Source: UMGS1002 sp964570825 (lineage in GTDB: Bacteria; Bacillota; Clostridia; Oscillospirales; CAG-272). From it: 54,692 nt of DNA. This document shows positions 1 to 9,100 of this stretch, in pieces. Position 1 is the stretch's first letter; the number at the start of each line of letters is the position of its first letter. The stretch is from the NCBI GenBank assembly GCA_964570825.1, contig CAZMZJ010000014.1:1-54692 (forward strand), read 5' to 3'. Made by a program: the position numbers and the translations under genes. A model generated the notes under the pieces. That model was not told the origin of the DNA and made no database searches. It worked only from the letters and a program-made list of their open reading frames with translations.

Positions 1-12
1 GGGGGAGCCATT

Positions 13-48
13 AAAAGCCATCCTATTTTTATAGGATGGCTTTTATTT
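13..48. terminator. Intrinsic terminator hairpin at window edge
   Basis: A 14-bp perfect stem (13-26 with 31-44, loop TTTT) is flanked by an A-run on the left and a T-run on the right, so it could stop transcription in either direction. It would serve a gene left of the window, the minus-strand ABC remnant, or both. Confidence 0.8.
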
Positions 49-262
49 GTGCTTAGTTTTATGAGAAAATATTTATCGTGAAATAAAAGATATGTATAAT
101 TTATGTTAAAAGGGCTTCAAATAGAACGATTCGCCACATGACACTTGACGGTACTGTTTTGTATGGAACCGAAACACAATTCATCGGTCAATATAAAATC
201 AGCTCTTATCAGACAAAGCAGAAACCTGTCTTCCTTCTTCAGTTCCGCAATATTTTTTCCAA

Positions 263-1560
263 TTACTTTTCGTACCATTGCGCTTGGGTACGGTACATTT
301 TTGAATAACAGCCATCAGCCTTCATCAAATCCTTGTGTGTTCCATCTTCAACAATGCGACCCTCTGAAAACACTAATATGCGGTCAACTATGCTGGTTAT
401 CCCCAGCCTGTGAGAAATGAAAAGTGTGGTTTTGTCACCTGTCAGAGCGGCAAAGTCGCGGTAAAGCTTCGCTTCTGATATGGGGTCGAGTGCTGCGGTC
501 GGCTCGTCGAGTACAAGAATTCTGGCTTTATTCCTGTAAAGAGCGCGTGTTAGAGCAACTTTCTGCCACTGACCGCCCGAGAGATTGTTCCCGGAATCGC
601 TGAAGTTTCCGATTACCTCGTCGAATCCTCCCGGCTGCTTCTGTATGAGTTCATAAGCCCCGGTGCTCTTAGCAAGCTTTGCAAGCTGCTCTTCTTCGTA
701 TTTTTTTGAGATATCGGATATTATTATGTTTTCTCTGATTGTGGATTCATATTGACCGAAATTCTGGAACACAACCGACACCGCTCGACGTACTGAAAGC
801 AGATTGTCTTTTACATTTTTTCCGGAGACAGAAATTCTGCCTAGGTCAGGCTCGTACATACCGACAAGCAGATTGATGAAAGTGGATTTTCCTGAGCCGT
901 TCTCGCCGACTATCGCAACCTTTTCTCCCTGTTTTATTGTAACATTGATGTCTTTCAGTGCCTCGTGCTCCGAGCCAGGATAGGTAAAACTGACCCCTTC
1001 AAACTTTATATCCGCTTCATTGATCTTCTTCGGATGATCCTCAAGCTTTTCACGCGGTGTCATGGTCAGGTCGAAAAAATTCTTAATATATTTTATGTTC
1101 CCGAAAAAATGAGCCTACATGCCTGCTGATAAAACCATCCTCGTAACTTCGAGCCGGCTTACCCATAAAATAAATTTCACCTGATGTAGGATGAAGTAAG
1201 CCAAGCATCACCGCCGTCGTTTGTCCGCAGCCTTGCGGCTGGGCTAAGAGCTTTATGACCTTCAAAGAAAGTTCGCTGAATGTCCAGCCCATAAAGCCCG
1301 TAATCCATGCGCTGATAGCTCTTCGATATGCCGTTTATCGCCGATGCTATGCTTGTGCACATTACATAAATGGTCAGGAGCATATCGGGCAGCATAACAC
1401 CATCGGCAACCTGCAAAACCGAAAAGTTCACGGATTCCGCCATGAAGGTATAGAACCCGAAATTTATATAAAAATTCAGTTTGGCGTATCCCCGGTCATT
1501 TTTTGTTTCTCTTGAAACGATTTTACTGTAAGCTTCCTCTCAATGCTGGGGTAAATATAT
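263..1560 (-). pseudogene. Decayed ABC exporter (ATPase domain intact, membrane domain broken)
   Basis: The 3' part (from an ATG at 1063) reads as a complete ABC-exporter nucleotide-binding domain of 266 residues: Walker A GENGSGKST at 53-61, Q-loop Q100, signature LSGGQ at 161-165, Walker B ILVLDEPT at 182-189 and the switch histidine H218. Reading upstream in the same frame gives the end of a membrane domain (KYIKNFFDLT). The rest of the membrane domain is scattered over other frames: a piece around 1275-1485 (..DGVMLPDMLLTIYVMC.., ..GISKSYQRMDYGLYGL) and, after another frameshift, a piece near 1500-1560. Between them, 1083-1260 encodes a fragment of a different ABC ATPase (QGCGQTTAVMLGLLHPTSGE). 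The family normally has about 580-600 residues with six membrane segments first, so a functional exporter is not expected. A separately expressed ATPase from 1063 is possible, but I see no good ribosome site for it. Confidence 0.8.
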
Positions 1561-1587
1561 TCGTTAATAAAAAAATGATAATGGATG

Positions 1588-1625
1588 AAAACCAAATGCC
1601 CGGCTTGAGCCGGGCATTTGGTTTT
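1588..1625. terminator. Hairpin 1 of three, terminator-like
   Basis: A near-perfect stem of about 16 bp (AAACCAAATGCCCGGC and its complement, tetra- to pentaloop) is followed by GTTTTAG on the plus strand and by T-rich sequence on the minus strand. It may be a bidirectional terminator. Confidence 0.6.
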
Positions 1626-1630
1626 AGTCT

Positions 1631-1675
1631 AAAGCGGCAACACATCAAGCGAAGACGTTATGTGCTGCCGCTTTA
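1631..1675. repeat. Hairpin 2 of three
   Basis: Inverted repeat with arms TAAAGCGGCAACACAT and ATGTGCTGCCGCTTTA (one A/C mismatch) around a 14-nt loop. No clear T-run follows on the plus strand. Confidence 0.7.
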
Positions 1676-1686
1676 GTATTTAAACT

Positions 1687-1719
1687 GAGCAGAGGCGCGA
1701 ATAATCGCGCCTCTGCTGA
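1687..1719. repeat. Hairpin 3 of three
   Basis: Perfect 13-bp inverted repeat (AGCAGAGGCGCGA with its complement) around a 4-nt loop ATAA. It ends 17 bp before the start codon of the repeat lipoprotein, so it would sit at the 5' end of that mRNA or just upstream of it. Confidence 0.7.
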
Positions 1720-1735
1720 AAATATGGAGTATATT

Positions 1736-2290
1736 ATGAAACGTTTATTACTTATAATGCTTATCTTATCATGTGCGGTTCTTGCGGTAATCGGTTGCGA
1801 AAAAGCCGGCGCACTCAATCCTCAGGACAGTTTGACCAGTGAGGTGCTGAATAATCAGAGTAATAATTCTGACATAATAGGCACAGAAATTAAATTTATT
1901 ACTGAGAAACCGGAAACTTCAGCCGATGATGTGACTTCAATCACAGAGCTCAATACTATGGCCGAAACGACCGCGCCGGCGGTAACTGCAGCGCCAGCGG
2001 TTACAACAGCTCCGGCGGTGACTACAGCGCCGGCGGTTACAACATCAACGGCGGTTACAACTGCGCCTGCGGTTACAACAGCGCCAGCGGTTACAACAGC
2101 GCCAGCGGTTACAACAGCTCCGGTGGTGACTACAGCGCCAGAGGTGACGACCGCACCGGCGGTGACTACAGCGCCTGCGGTTACAACAGCACCTGCGGTT
2201 ACAACAGCACCGGCAGTTACAACTGCGCCGGCGGCTACGACCACAGCTCCAGCTACAGGCGAAAATGAAACGCCAATTATATTTTGGTAA
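1736..2290 (+). CDS. Lipoprotein with Thr-Ala-Pro hexapeptide repeats
   Basis: Predicted 184-residue secreted lipoprotein of unknown function. I start it at the ATG at 1736, because the in-frame ATG at 1724 overlaps GGAG (1727-1730), a ribosome site correctly placed for 1736. The signal peptide MKRLLLIMLILSCAVLAVIGC has a lipobox VIGC, with the lipidated Cys at residue 21. Residues about 22-77 are polar. Residues about 78-175 are some 15 copies of a six-residue unit, consensus APAVTT. The protein ends GENETPIIFW with no second domain. Thr/Pro-rich tracts of this kind are usually extended, cell-wall-spanning or glycosylated stalks, but here nothing is presented at the tip. It stands alone between the hairpin cluster and a long non-coding stretch. 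It could be a truncated surface protein. I do not recognise a named family. Confidence 0.75.
   Translation: MKRLLLIMLILSCAVLAVIGCEKAGALNPQDSLTSEVLNNQSNNSDIIGTEIKFITEKPETSADDVTSITELNTMAETTAPAVTAAPAVTTAPAVTTAPAVTTSTAVTTAPAVTTAPAVTTAPAVTTAPVVTTAPEVTTAPAVTTAPAVTTAPAVTTAPAVTTAPAATTTAPATGENETPIIFW
1967..2256 (+). repeat. 18-bp tandem repeat inside lipoprotein gene
   Basis: About 15 tandem copies of an 18-bp unit encode the hexapeptide APAVTT with a few variants (STAVTT, APVVTT, APEVTT). The units differ at third codon positions (GCG/GCT/GCA, ACA/ACT/ACG). The array is therefore old, or selected at protein level, rather than freshly amplified. Confidence 0.95.
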
Positions 2291-2899
2291 GACTAATTAA
2301 GATTAGAATAAAAAGAACTGTTGACAATAATTAAAGAACAATTTTATGCCGTGAATTTAATCAGGCATTGTCTTATGCTGATTGAATATTGTAAACGCCT
2401 TTTATTATGCGGTTTATATAATTTAATTTGTTGAACTGCAACAGGCTATAAAAAATATAAAAATAATATTGAAAAAAATTTACGGCTTGCACATTCGTCA
2501 GGATAATTGGTTTAAGCTTTGCATAATCAAAGATAAAAACTCATAATCCGCTATTGCAAAAGTCTATTTTTTATGCTAAAATAATGACATCCGGACATTA
2601 TAAACCCGTAATCCGGAAATTTCCTGCCGCCAGGTGGTATATTAACTCCAAACGGCGGAACAATATTAACGTCGGAAGGTCGTAGGACTGAAAAATATTA
2701 TATTTCCGTTAAAAAGTTCAAAAGGCTGAATAATTCCGCCCGAGAGAGATATAATATTATTGCCGACAAAAAATCGGCAGCCGCAAATTAAAAGTTTTAT
2801 TGATTATTTAACTTAAGCGGCTAAACCCGCATAACACAAAATTTACCTGAAGGCAGTCATGTATAAACCTTTAGGAAAGAACAAAAAATATGAGTGTAA
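2291..2899. other. Long non-coding stretch with possible RNA structure
   Basis: No convincing protein gene is present in these 609 bp of AT-rich sequence. It holds a promoter-like pair at 2554-2582, then nested inverted repeats: CGGAAAT (2614-2620) with ATTTCCG (2702-2708) enclosing CCGCC/GGCGG (2627-2631/2654-2658) and AATATT/AATATT (2662-2667/2694-2699). Further down are the hairpin TGCCGA/TCGGCA (2761-2779) and the small hairpin GCGG/CCGC (2817-2830). Either this is the long leader of the SRP RNA transcript or it holds a separate small RNA. I could not match it to tmRNA, RNase P RNA or 6S RNA. Confidence 0.35.
2554..2582 (+). promoter_or_regulatory. Sigma-A-like promoter upstream of SRP RNA
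   Basis: TTGCAA (2554-2559), 17-bp spacer, TAAAAT (2577-2582). The predicted start near 2589 lies about 310 nt before the SRP RNA, so it may drive a leader or a separate RNA. Confidence 0.45.
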
Positions 2900-3206
2900 G
2901 GCGGGCTGCAAAATAAGGCCATACCAGCCGGGGAGTTAGCGGTGCCCTGTACCTGCAATCCGCTGTAGCAGGGGTGGAATCCTCTTATGAGGGTAGAACT
3001 TCTGCGTATTGAACCATTATTTTCTGCGGTGACGAACGGGTCTTGCGCAATTATGAGCCGTGAACCATGTCAGGTGGGGAACCAAGCAGCATTAAACGGT
3101 CAACATAATGTGCCGCGGGGATGCCTGTTCCGAGCAGAAATATCGGATATCGCGCGGAAGGAAAAGTCGAATTTGAGGTGTATGGCCTTACTTTGCAGCC
3201 TGTTTT
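2900..3206 (+). ncRNA. ffs: Signal recognition particle RNA, large Gram-positive type
   Basis: This is the RNA scaffold of the particle that targets nascent membrane and secreted proteins. The 5' Alu domain (2926-2990) closely matches the B. subtilis scRNA as I remember it, including GGTGCCCTGTACCTGCAAT. The apical Ffh-binding hairpin is at 3067-3092 with GTCAGG and AAGCAGC. The long terminal helix is explicit: about 20 nt at 2905-2925 (GCTGCAAAATAAGGCC..) pair with 3180-3200 (..GGCCTTACTTTGCAGC). TGTTTTT follows at 3201-3207 and probably serves as terminator. Presence of an Alu domain separates it from the short 4.5S form. Placement just before dnaX-ebfC-recR is the usual arrangement in Firmicutes. 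Confidence 0.95.
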
Positions 3207-3243
3207 TCATATATTAAGGCTACATAATACCGGACGAAAATTC

Positions 3244-5049
3244 ATGGAAAATAAAGTACATCTCGCGTTGTACCGGAAATGGCGCCCGCAAACCTTCGAT
3301 GAGGTATACGGACAGGAGCACATAACGTCGGTGCTGAAATACGAAGTATGCAACGGCCGCTTGAGCCATGCATATCTTTTTTGCGGTTCGCGCGGAACCG
3401 GCAAAACAAGCTGCGCCAAAATACTCGCAAAAGCTGTAAACTGTGAAAATCCGCAGGGAGGAAACCCCTGCGGGCTTTGTGCTGCCTGCCGAACAATTGA
3501 TTCGGGCAGCACGACAGACGTACTCGAAATGGATGCCGCGTCTAACAACGGCGTCGACGATATACGCGACATACGCGACGAGGTTATATATTCGCCATCG
3601 TCTCTGAAATACCGGGTTTATATTATCGACGAAGTCCATATGCTCTCGCAGAGCGCCTTCAACGCGCTGCTCAAAACTCTTGAAGAGCCGCCGGCGCACG
3701 TGGTGTTCATCCTTGCCACAACCGAGCTGCATAAGCTCCCGGCGACCATTATTTCACGCTGCCAGAGATTTGATTTCCGCAGGATTTCAACGGAAGTCAT
3801 AAAAACGCATCTTATCCGTATCGCCGCCGAGGAGGGAATTGATATTGACAGCGAAGCGGCGCATCAGATTGCCCGCCTTGCACAGGGCGGTATGCGCGAC
3901 GCGATTAGTCTGCTTGAGCTTTGCGCAGGAGGGCAGAGAAAAATAACTGCTGATACAGTAGCTGATGCGGTTGGTTCGACAGGCAGGAGCAAAGTCGTCG
4001 AAGCCGCGTCTGCTATAGCACGCGCCGATTACGACTCAATTTTCCGTATCGTTGCCGAGGTGGCAAGCTCGTCAAAGGATATTGCGGTATTCTGGCAGGA
4101 GTTGATATCGCTTTACCGCGACATGCTCGTAATGAAAACAACACCCGACGCATCCCGTTACCTCGACCTGACTGACTCCGAAACGGCACAGCTAAAAGAG
4201 ATAACAAAACTTTTCAGAAAAGAAACGCTCCTTTCTCATTGCCGGCTGCTTGACGACGCATATATGAACATTCAGCGCTCAAATGCAGTCAGGCGTACGA
4301 TAGCCGAGCTTACTCTTATCCGCATGAGTGACGGCAGGCTTGACACCTCAAACGAAGCTCTTCTTGCCCGCATAGCAAAACTCGAGGATGCAGCAGCGTG
4401 CGGCGGATTCCAAATGCAGACAAATATTGCAAATGAGAACGGATCCGCCTCTTGCGTGAAATCCGGCTCGCCCCACCTTGAGGATGGAGAGCAAAATACG
4501 GAAAATTCCGGGGCTGTCAGAAATCCGCAGGACGGAAGTTCAAAAAGCGAAATCTTAAACAAACCGTCAGGTAATTTAGGACTGTCCGCAGCGGAAGGGG
4601 ATAACGCAGCGAAGAACAATAGCGCGCGGAACAATAAAGAGCAAAATAATCCGGTTCAAGACAAAACAGTAAATAACAATTCAAAGATAGACAAAGCAGA
4701 TCCAGACAGCGTAAAGGAAAAACCCAAGCGCGTGCTTAAGACACTTCGCTGCTGGGCCGAGGCGGTAGAACGTGTGTCAAAGGTAAAACAGCCGTTAGCT
4801 GCCATGCTCAACGGCAGCAAAGCTTACACCGATTCTGAAGGACGTGTGCTTCTGCGCATCAGGAGCAATTTATTTGTATCGATAATAGAGCGCGATCACG
4901 ATAAAGATATAATACGCGCGGCCCTGTCCGCAGAGCTTGGAAGAGAACTTAAGGATAACGACATAATTATCGAAGATACTGCCCAGGACATCGCCATCAA
5001 TGCCGAAGACGCGATATTTGATGAGATTGAACAGATCAACAAACCATAA
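3244..5049 (+). CDS. dnaX: DNA polymerase III subunit gamma/tau
   Basis: Clamp-loader ATPase that places the sliding clamp on primed DNA at the fork, 601 residues. I take the ATG at 3244 as start (MENKVHLALYRKWRPQTFDEV, the family's usual N-terminus). The frame stays open up to 3121, but that would overlap the SRP RNA. Walker A GSRGTGKT is at 48-55, zinc-binding Cys at 67, 76, 79 and 82, Walker B VYIIDEVHM follows, then the helical collar. Residues about 400-500 form a low-complexity Asn/Ser/Lys-rich linker, and the last 90 residues form the tau-like C-terminal domain that contacts the polymerase. No strong ribosome site is visible before the ATG. No slippery site with a nearby stop stands out, so a frameshifted gamma form is not suggested. 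ebfC follows after 14 bp. Confidence 0.95.
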   Translation: MENKVHLALYRKWRPQTFDEVYGQEHITSVLKYEVCNGRLSHAYLFCGSRGTGKTSCAKILAKAVNCENPQGGNPCGLCAACRTIDSGSTTDVLEMDAASNNGVDDIRDIRDEVIYSPSSLKYRVYIIDEVHMLSQSAFNALLKTLEEPPAHVVFILATTELHKLPATIISRCQRFDFRRISTEVIKTHLIRIAAEEGIDIDSEAAHQIARLAQGGMRDAISLLELCAGGQRKITADTVADAVGSTGRSKVVEAASAIARADYDSIFRIVAEVASSSKDIAVFWQELISLYRDMLVMKTTPDASRYLDLTDSETAQLKEITKLFRKETLLSHCRLLDDAYMNIQRSNAVRRTIAELTLIRMSDGRLDTSNEALLARIAKLEDAAACGGFQMQTNIANENGSASCVKSGSPHLEDGEQNTENSGAVRNPQDGSSKSEILNKPSGNLGLSAAEGDNAAKNNSARNNKEQNNPVQDKTVNNNSKIDKADPDSVKEKPKRVLKTLRCWAEAVERVSKVKQPLAAMLNGSKAYTDSEGRVLLRIRSNLFVSIIERDHDKDIIRAALSAELGRELKDNDIIIEDTAQDIAINAEDAIFDEIEQINKP

Positions 5050-5063
5050 AAGGAGTTCTGAAA

Positions 5064-5417
5064 ATGAAAGTAAGATTACCGAGCGGCGTGGGCGGAGGCC
5101 CGCAGACCAATATGAACGCAATGATCCGTCAGGCGCAGAAGCTGCAGGAGGATATGGCAGCGCTTCAGGCAGACCTTGACGCGCGCGAATATACCGTTAC
5201 AGCCGGCGGAGGCATGGTCATAATAAAAATCAACGGCAAAAGACAGATTCTTTCTATTGACATCAAACCCGAAATTGTCGATCCCGACGATATCGAAACA
5301 TTGAGCGATATACTGACCGCCGCGGTTAACGAGGCGATCAAGCGTGTCGATGACACTAACAGCGCGGAAATGTCCAAAATAACCGGTCAGATGCCGGGTA
5401 TGCCGGGACTGTTCTGA
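5064..5417 (+). CDS. ebfC: YbaB/EbfC nucleoid-associated protein
   Basis: Small dimeric DNA-binding protein of the YbaB/EbfC family, 117 residues, within the usual 100-120. The family core is clear: an N-terminal helix (MNAMIRQAQKLQEDMAALQ), a central strand region with GGGMVIIKINGKRQILSIDI, and a C-terminal helix LTAAVNEAIKRVDD. The tail is Met/Gly/Pro-rich (GQMPGMPGLF), also typical. Ribosome site AAAGGAG lies 8 bp before the ATG. The gene sits between dnaX and recR, and its stop is 1 bp from the recR start, so the three are one operon. Its exact role (nucleoid organisation or a recombination accessory) is not settled in the family. Confidence 0.95.
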   Translation: MKVRLPSGVGGGPQTNMNAMIRQAQKLQEDMAALQADLDAREYTVTAGGGMVIIKINGKRQILSIDIKPEIVDPDDIETLSDILTAAVNEAIKRVDDTNSAEMSKITGQMPGMPGLF

Positions 5418-5418
5418 T

Positions 5419-6018
5419 ATGGCGGATTACATCGAATCCCTGCAGGTGCTGTGCGAACAGTTCGGAAGACTTCAGGGTGTGGGACGTAAAAGCGCCATGC
5501 GGATGGCATTTTCGGTACTTGATTTTACCGACGCCGAGGCTGAGGCGTTCGCCGGCGCTATACTCGACGCAAAGCGTAAAATCCACCTCTGCCCGGTCTG
5601 CCAGAATCTGACCGATCGCGAGCTGTGCTCGGTCTGTCAGGATGCCTCGCGCGACCATTCCATCATATGCGTTGTCGAAGACGTGCGCGTGCTAATGGCT
5701 ATCGAAAAGGTCCGAGAATATCGGGGCACATATCATGTGCTTCATGGCGCTATCTCTCCTGTGAACGGAGTTACTCCGGATAAAATAAGGCTTGCCGAGC
5801 TGCTTGAACGCCTGCGCGGCGACACTGTAAAAGAAGTAATTATCGCCACTGACCCGAACGTCGAGGGCGAAGCGACAGCAATGTACATAGCCAAACTGAT
5901 AAAACCACTGGGAATCAAGGTATCGCGCCTCGCCTACGGTATTCCGGTAGGAGGCGACCTCGAATATGCAGACGAGGTAACCCTCTCAAGGGCAATCGAC
6001 GGGAGAAAAGATTATTAG
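5419..6018 (+). CDS. recR: Recombination mediator RecR
   Basis: RecR helps load RecA at gaps together with RecF and RecO, and binds DNA as a ring-shaped oligomer. It has 199 residues, the standard length. An N-terminal helix-hairpin-helix (FGRLQGVGRKSAMRMAF, about residues 12-28) is followed by a four-Cys zinc finger CPVC..CSVC around residues 58-74. A Toprim domain follows with VVEDVRVLMAIE and a later DPNVEGEATAMYI, and the C-terminal Walker B-like segment includes AYGIPVGGDLEYADE. The start lies 1 bp after the ebfC stop, giving translational coupling. A terminator shared with addA follows at 6125-6170. Confidence 0.97.
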   Translation: MADYIESLQVLCEQFGRLQGVGRKSAMRMAFSVLDFTDAEAEAFAGAILDAKRKIHLCPVCQNLTDRELCSVCQDASRDHSIICVVEDVRVLMAIEKVREYRGTYHVLHGAISPVNGVTPDKIRLAELLERLRGDTVKEVIIATDPNVEGEATAMYIAKLIKPLGIKVSRLAYGIPVGGDLEYADEVTLSRAIDGRKDY

Positions 6019-6124
6019 GCTTCTTATGTCCGGGTGATTGATGAATACAGATTATATTTTACTCTTTTGCCCCCAAACGGCACATTTTTCACTGCATTAA
6101 AAATTATAATCAAAATGAATTTGA

Positions 6125-6170
6125 AAAAACGGCAGCGCAGCCGGACAAACGGCTGCGCTGCCGTAATATT
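6125..6170. terminator. Bidirectional terminator between recR and addA
   Basis: Perfect 14-bp stem CGGCAGCGCAGCCG (6130-6143) with its complement (6150-6163), loop GACAAA. On the minus strand it is followed by six T, an ideal terminator for addA. On the plus strand the tail TAATATTTTATT is weaker but usable for recR. Confidence 0.85.
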
Positions 6171-6173
6171 TTA

Positions 6174-9100
6174 TTATAATATTTCCACGTTTACTTCCAC
6201 CGCACCGCCGAGCGGCAGCGAGTAAATCAATACTTTGTCGGGACGCTTCCCGCAGATTCGTGAGAGCGCGGCGGCATAGTATGAGAGCTGCATACGGTGA
6301 CGTCCGGCAAGTTTTGCCGCGGCAAGCCCTGCGTCGGAAATCTCGGCCCCTGTCAGATAGTCTGTCTTATAATCGGCGAGGATCAGTCTGCCGTTCGAGT
6401 CTTCGAAAAATATGTCTATAACGCCCTGGACAAGCAGCTCCTCGCCACGAAGCGTTTCGGCAAAATCCGCGCTTTCTGAAAATGAAGCCGCCGGAAGCAG
6501 AATATTGAACCGCTGCTCGCGCTTTATCCATGCCGCGCCGATGAGAGATGCGTAAAAATCCGAAGCAAAAAAGGCCTCTATCTGCCGCCTGTCGACAAGC
6601 GACGCCATATGAGATGATATAAATCCTTTTTCAGCAAGAAATTGAAGCTCACTCTCAATACCATTTTTACGGCAGCGGAGGAAGTCGCAGAACTGCAGAA
6701 AAACATGCGTCGCCGTTCCGCGATCGGCGCTTTTTATTTTTTCTTCGCTTCCGGCAAGAAACGCGGGAAGAGCAGGGGCTTTTAGGCGGGTTCCGGAATA
6801 TGTATCTTGAATGCCGCCTTTGTTCTTGGAGCCTTCATCAACGCCGCATTCCTCAAGCTGAACGCCATTGTCCGAGCTTTCATCGAGCACTCCCGGATAC
6901 AGGCGGGATACGGACAGCTTAGCCGGAATTTTAGTCAGGTGCGCGTAAGGATAGACATAAGAAAATTTTTCATCGAGCAGCATCTCAAGCTTATCCGCGT
7001 CGCATTTTTCTTCCGGCGCGCCCTGCGTCACGGCGTCAGGTTTTACCGGAACGGGAGCCGGCACCTCGCTGTCTGTTATTATGTTGAAAATGTAAGGCGC
7101 GCCGTTCGGCTGTCCTTCCGAAATCGTGAGCAGCAGCCAGTCGAGATAACATTTTGCAGACAGAACACCGTAACTCTCGCCGTACCGACGTTTGAATTCC
7201 GCGACGTTAAGTTTGTTTTCAAGGCTGCCGGCATAGCGAGCCGTAAGATAAAGCCGCTCGCGCGCCCGAGTCATCGCGACATAGAGAAGACGCATTTCCT
7301 CCTCGATTTGCTTTCTCTCTGTATAAAGCTGCGAAGCCCTCCTTATCTGTGTGCCTATTTTTGCAAGCCCGGTGGAATCTTTGATTCTCACTGCGGGTCC
7401 GACGGCGCGGTCGGGAATAAAGTCTTTTTTCGCGTCCTCATTAGTGTTGAATCTAATCGCGCAGCCGACGACAAAGCAGACGGGAAATTCAAGCCCCTTC
7501 GAGTGATGTATCGTGATGACGGTCACAGCGTCGGCGCCCGGCTCGGCGCACTCGGCTGTAAGTTCGGCATCCTCATCAACGGCGCTGTTTACATATTTTA
7601 TAAAATTATACAGCCCCTTGAACGAGCCTGCCTCGAACTGCCGCGCGTATTCATATAGCCCAAGTAGCCGTCCGCTTTTTTTGCCGTCCGCTGCGTTTGA
7701 GAGCGAAAAAGACGGCGTCGAGAGTATGATATGCTTCATAAGCCTGTCGGCGGGCAGGGAACGCGCAAGCACGCGGTATGCGTTTATCTGTTCAACGAAT
7801 CGCCGGCACTTTGAAGCGCATTCCATATCGGTTTGAGCCGCTTTCTCAGCCGCTTCAAAAAGCGAAACGGATTTGCCTGATTTTTTACGTATGCAGGCCA
7901 TCTCGTCCATCGTAAAGCCGAATAACGGAGAGCGCATCACCGCAGCGGCAGGAATATCCTTCTGCGGATTGTCGATCAAGGTCAACAGGCTGAGCATCAG
8001 CGAGGCTTCGGGATCAGAGAAATACTCTTCCGCAATGTCTCCGGCAGTCGGTATTCCGAGCGATCGCAGAGATTCCGAAACATTCGCGCAGACCCGCCTG
8101 GAACGGCACAGCACGGCGATGTCGCCGGGCTTTATCGCCGAACCGTCAGCCTTTTTCCCCTCGCGCAAAAGACGCGATATTTCAGCCGCGATGAAGCGCA
8201 TCTCCGGCAGCCTTATATCATTTGATTCGGATTCGGCGGAAGAATCATCCGCTAAGGAGTTATCCGGATCTTCTTTTCCGGAAATTGTTTTCTCTTTATG
8301 TATCAGAGTTACGCTTACAGGCAAAGATAAATACCCGTCCGGCTTTCCTTTTGAGAATATCAAGTCGTCCGCGCCGACATATCCGACCGATTCTCCGCAA
8401 GCCGGAAAAATACGCGAGCATACAAGGTTGACAAACTTTATCACGTTCTCGTCGCACCTGAAGTTTTCAGACATGAATATCGACATCCCGCCGCAGCTTT
8501 CGCCGCCGGCTTTATTATTGTTGCCGCAACCGGGCTCCCATGCCAAAAAAGCCTTGCGGTAGCCTGCAAAAAGCGAAGGCTCGGCGCCGCGGAAACCGTA
8601 AATGCTCTGCTTTATGTCTCCGACCATAAAGCGGTGCGACGAAACCGAGAGAGCGCGGAAAATGATATCCTGAACCTCGTCGACGTCCTGATATTCGTCT
8701 ATGAGTATTTCATCAAACTGCGACGCGTAGCTGCGCGCTATGTCCGTGGGATTTCCGTCGCCGTCGGTCAGAAGCGCAAGTGTGTATCGACGTATATCTT
8801 CAAAGTCACAAATTCCGCGAGAAAGTTTCTCGTCATGAAGCAATTTGTCATATTGTGATATAAAATTATAAAGCTGCATACAGACGTCGGCGGTTTTTTT
8901 GAAGGTTTCCGGAATTGATGATTCGGCCCTTTTGAAATATGTCGACGCTATATCTTTCAGTCGTTTTTTGATTTTGTCGCGCCATGCCTTATAGCTTTCG
9001 ATTGCGGGTGTCTTGCTATCAGCATTAAGACGGCCGAGCTTCTTCGGCGAATATGAGTATATAATATTCCGCGCTTTCTCATAGTCAAGGCATATTACGG

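Noticed and set aside
117..278. A 53-codon minus-strand frame overlapping the end of the ABC remnant (MVRKVIGKNIAELKKEDRF...)
   Set aside because: No ribosome site, overlaps the end of a pseudogene, and no recognisable motif; it may be another decayed piece.
1855..2244. Minus-strand frame rich in VVTAGA repeats
   Set aside because: It is the complement of the APAVTT repeat; periodic sequence keeps the frame open. No ribosome site.
1967..2256. Tandem repeat as a CRISPR array
   Set aside because: Units are 18 bp, contiguous, without spacers, and in frame with a coding sequence.
3121..3243. N-terminal extension of dnaX from an ATG at 3121
   Set aside because: It runs through the 3' part of the SRP RNA; the family N-terminus begins at 3244.
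4718..4735. Programmed frameshift site in dnaX (A-rich run)
   Set aside because: No stop codon or stimulatory stem close to the run; the frame continues to a normal tau-like C-terminus.
6807..7658. 283-codon plus-strand frame opposite addA
   Set aside because: Composition is that of a complementary frame to a real helicase gene; no motif, no ribosome site. Other long antisense frames over addA, addB, thrS (41171-42019) and spoIIIAE (53661-54449) were rejected on the same grounds.
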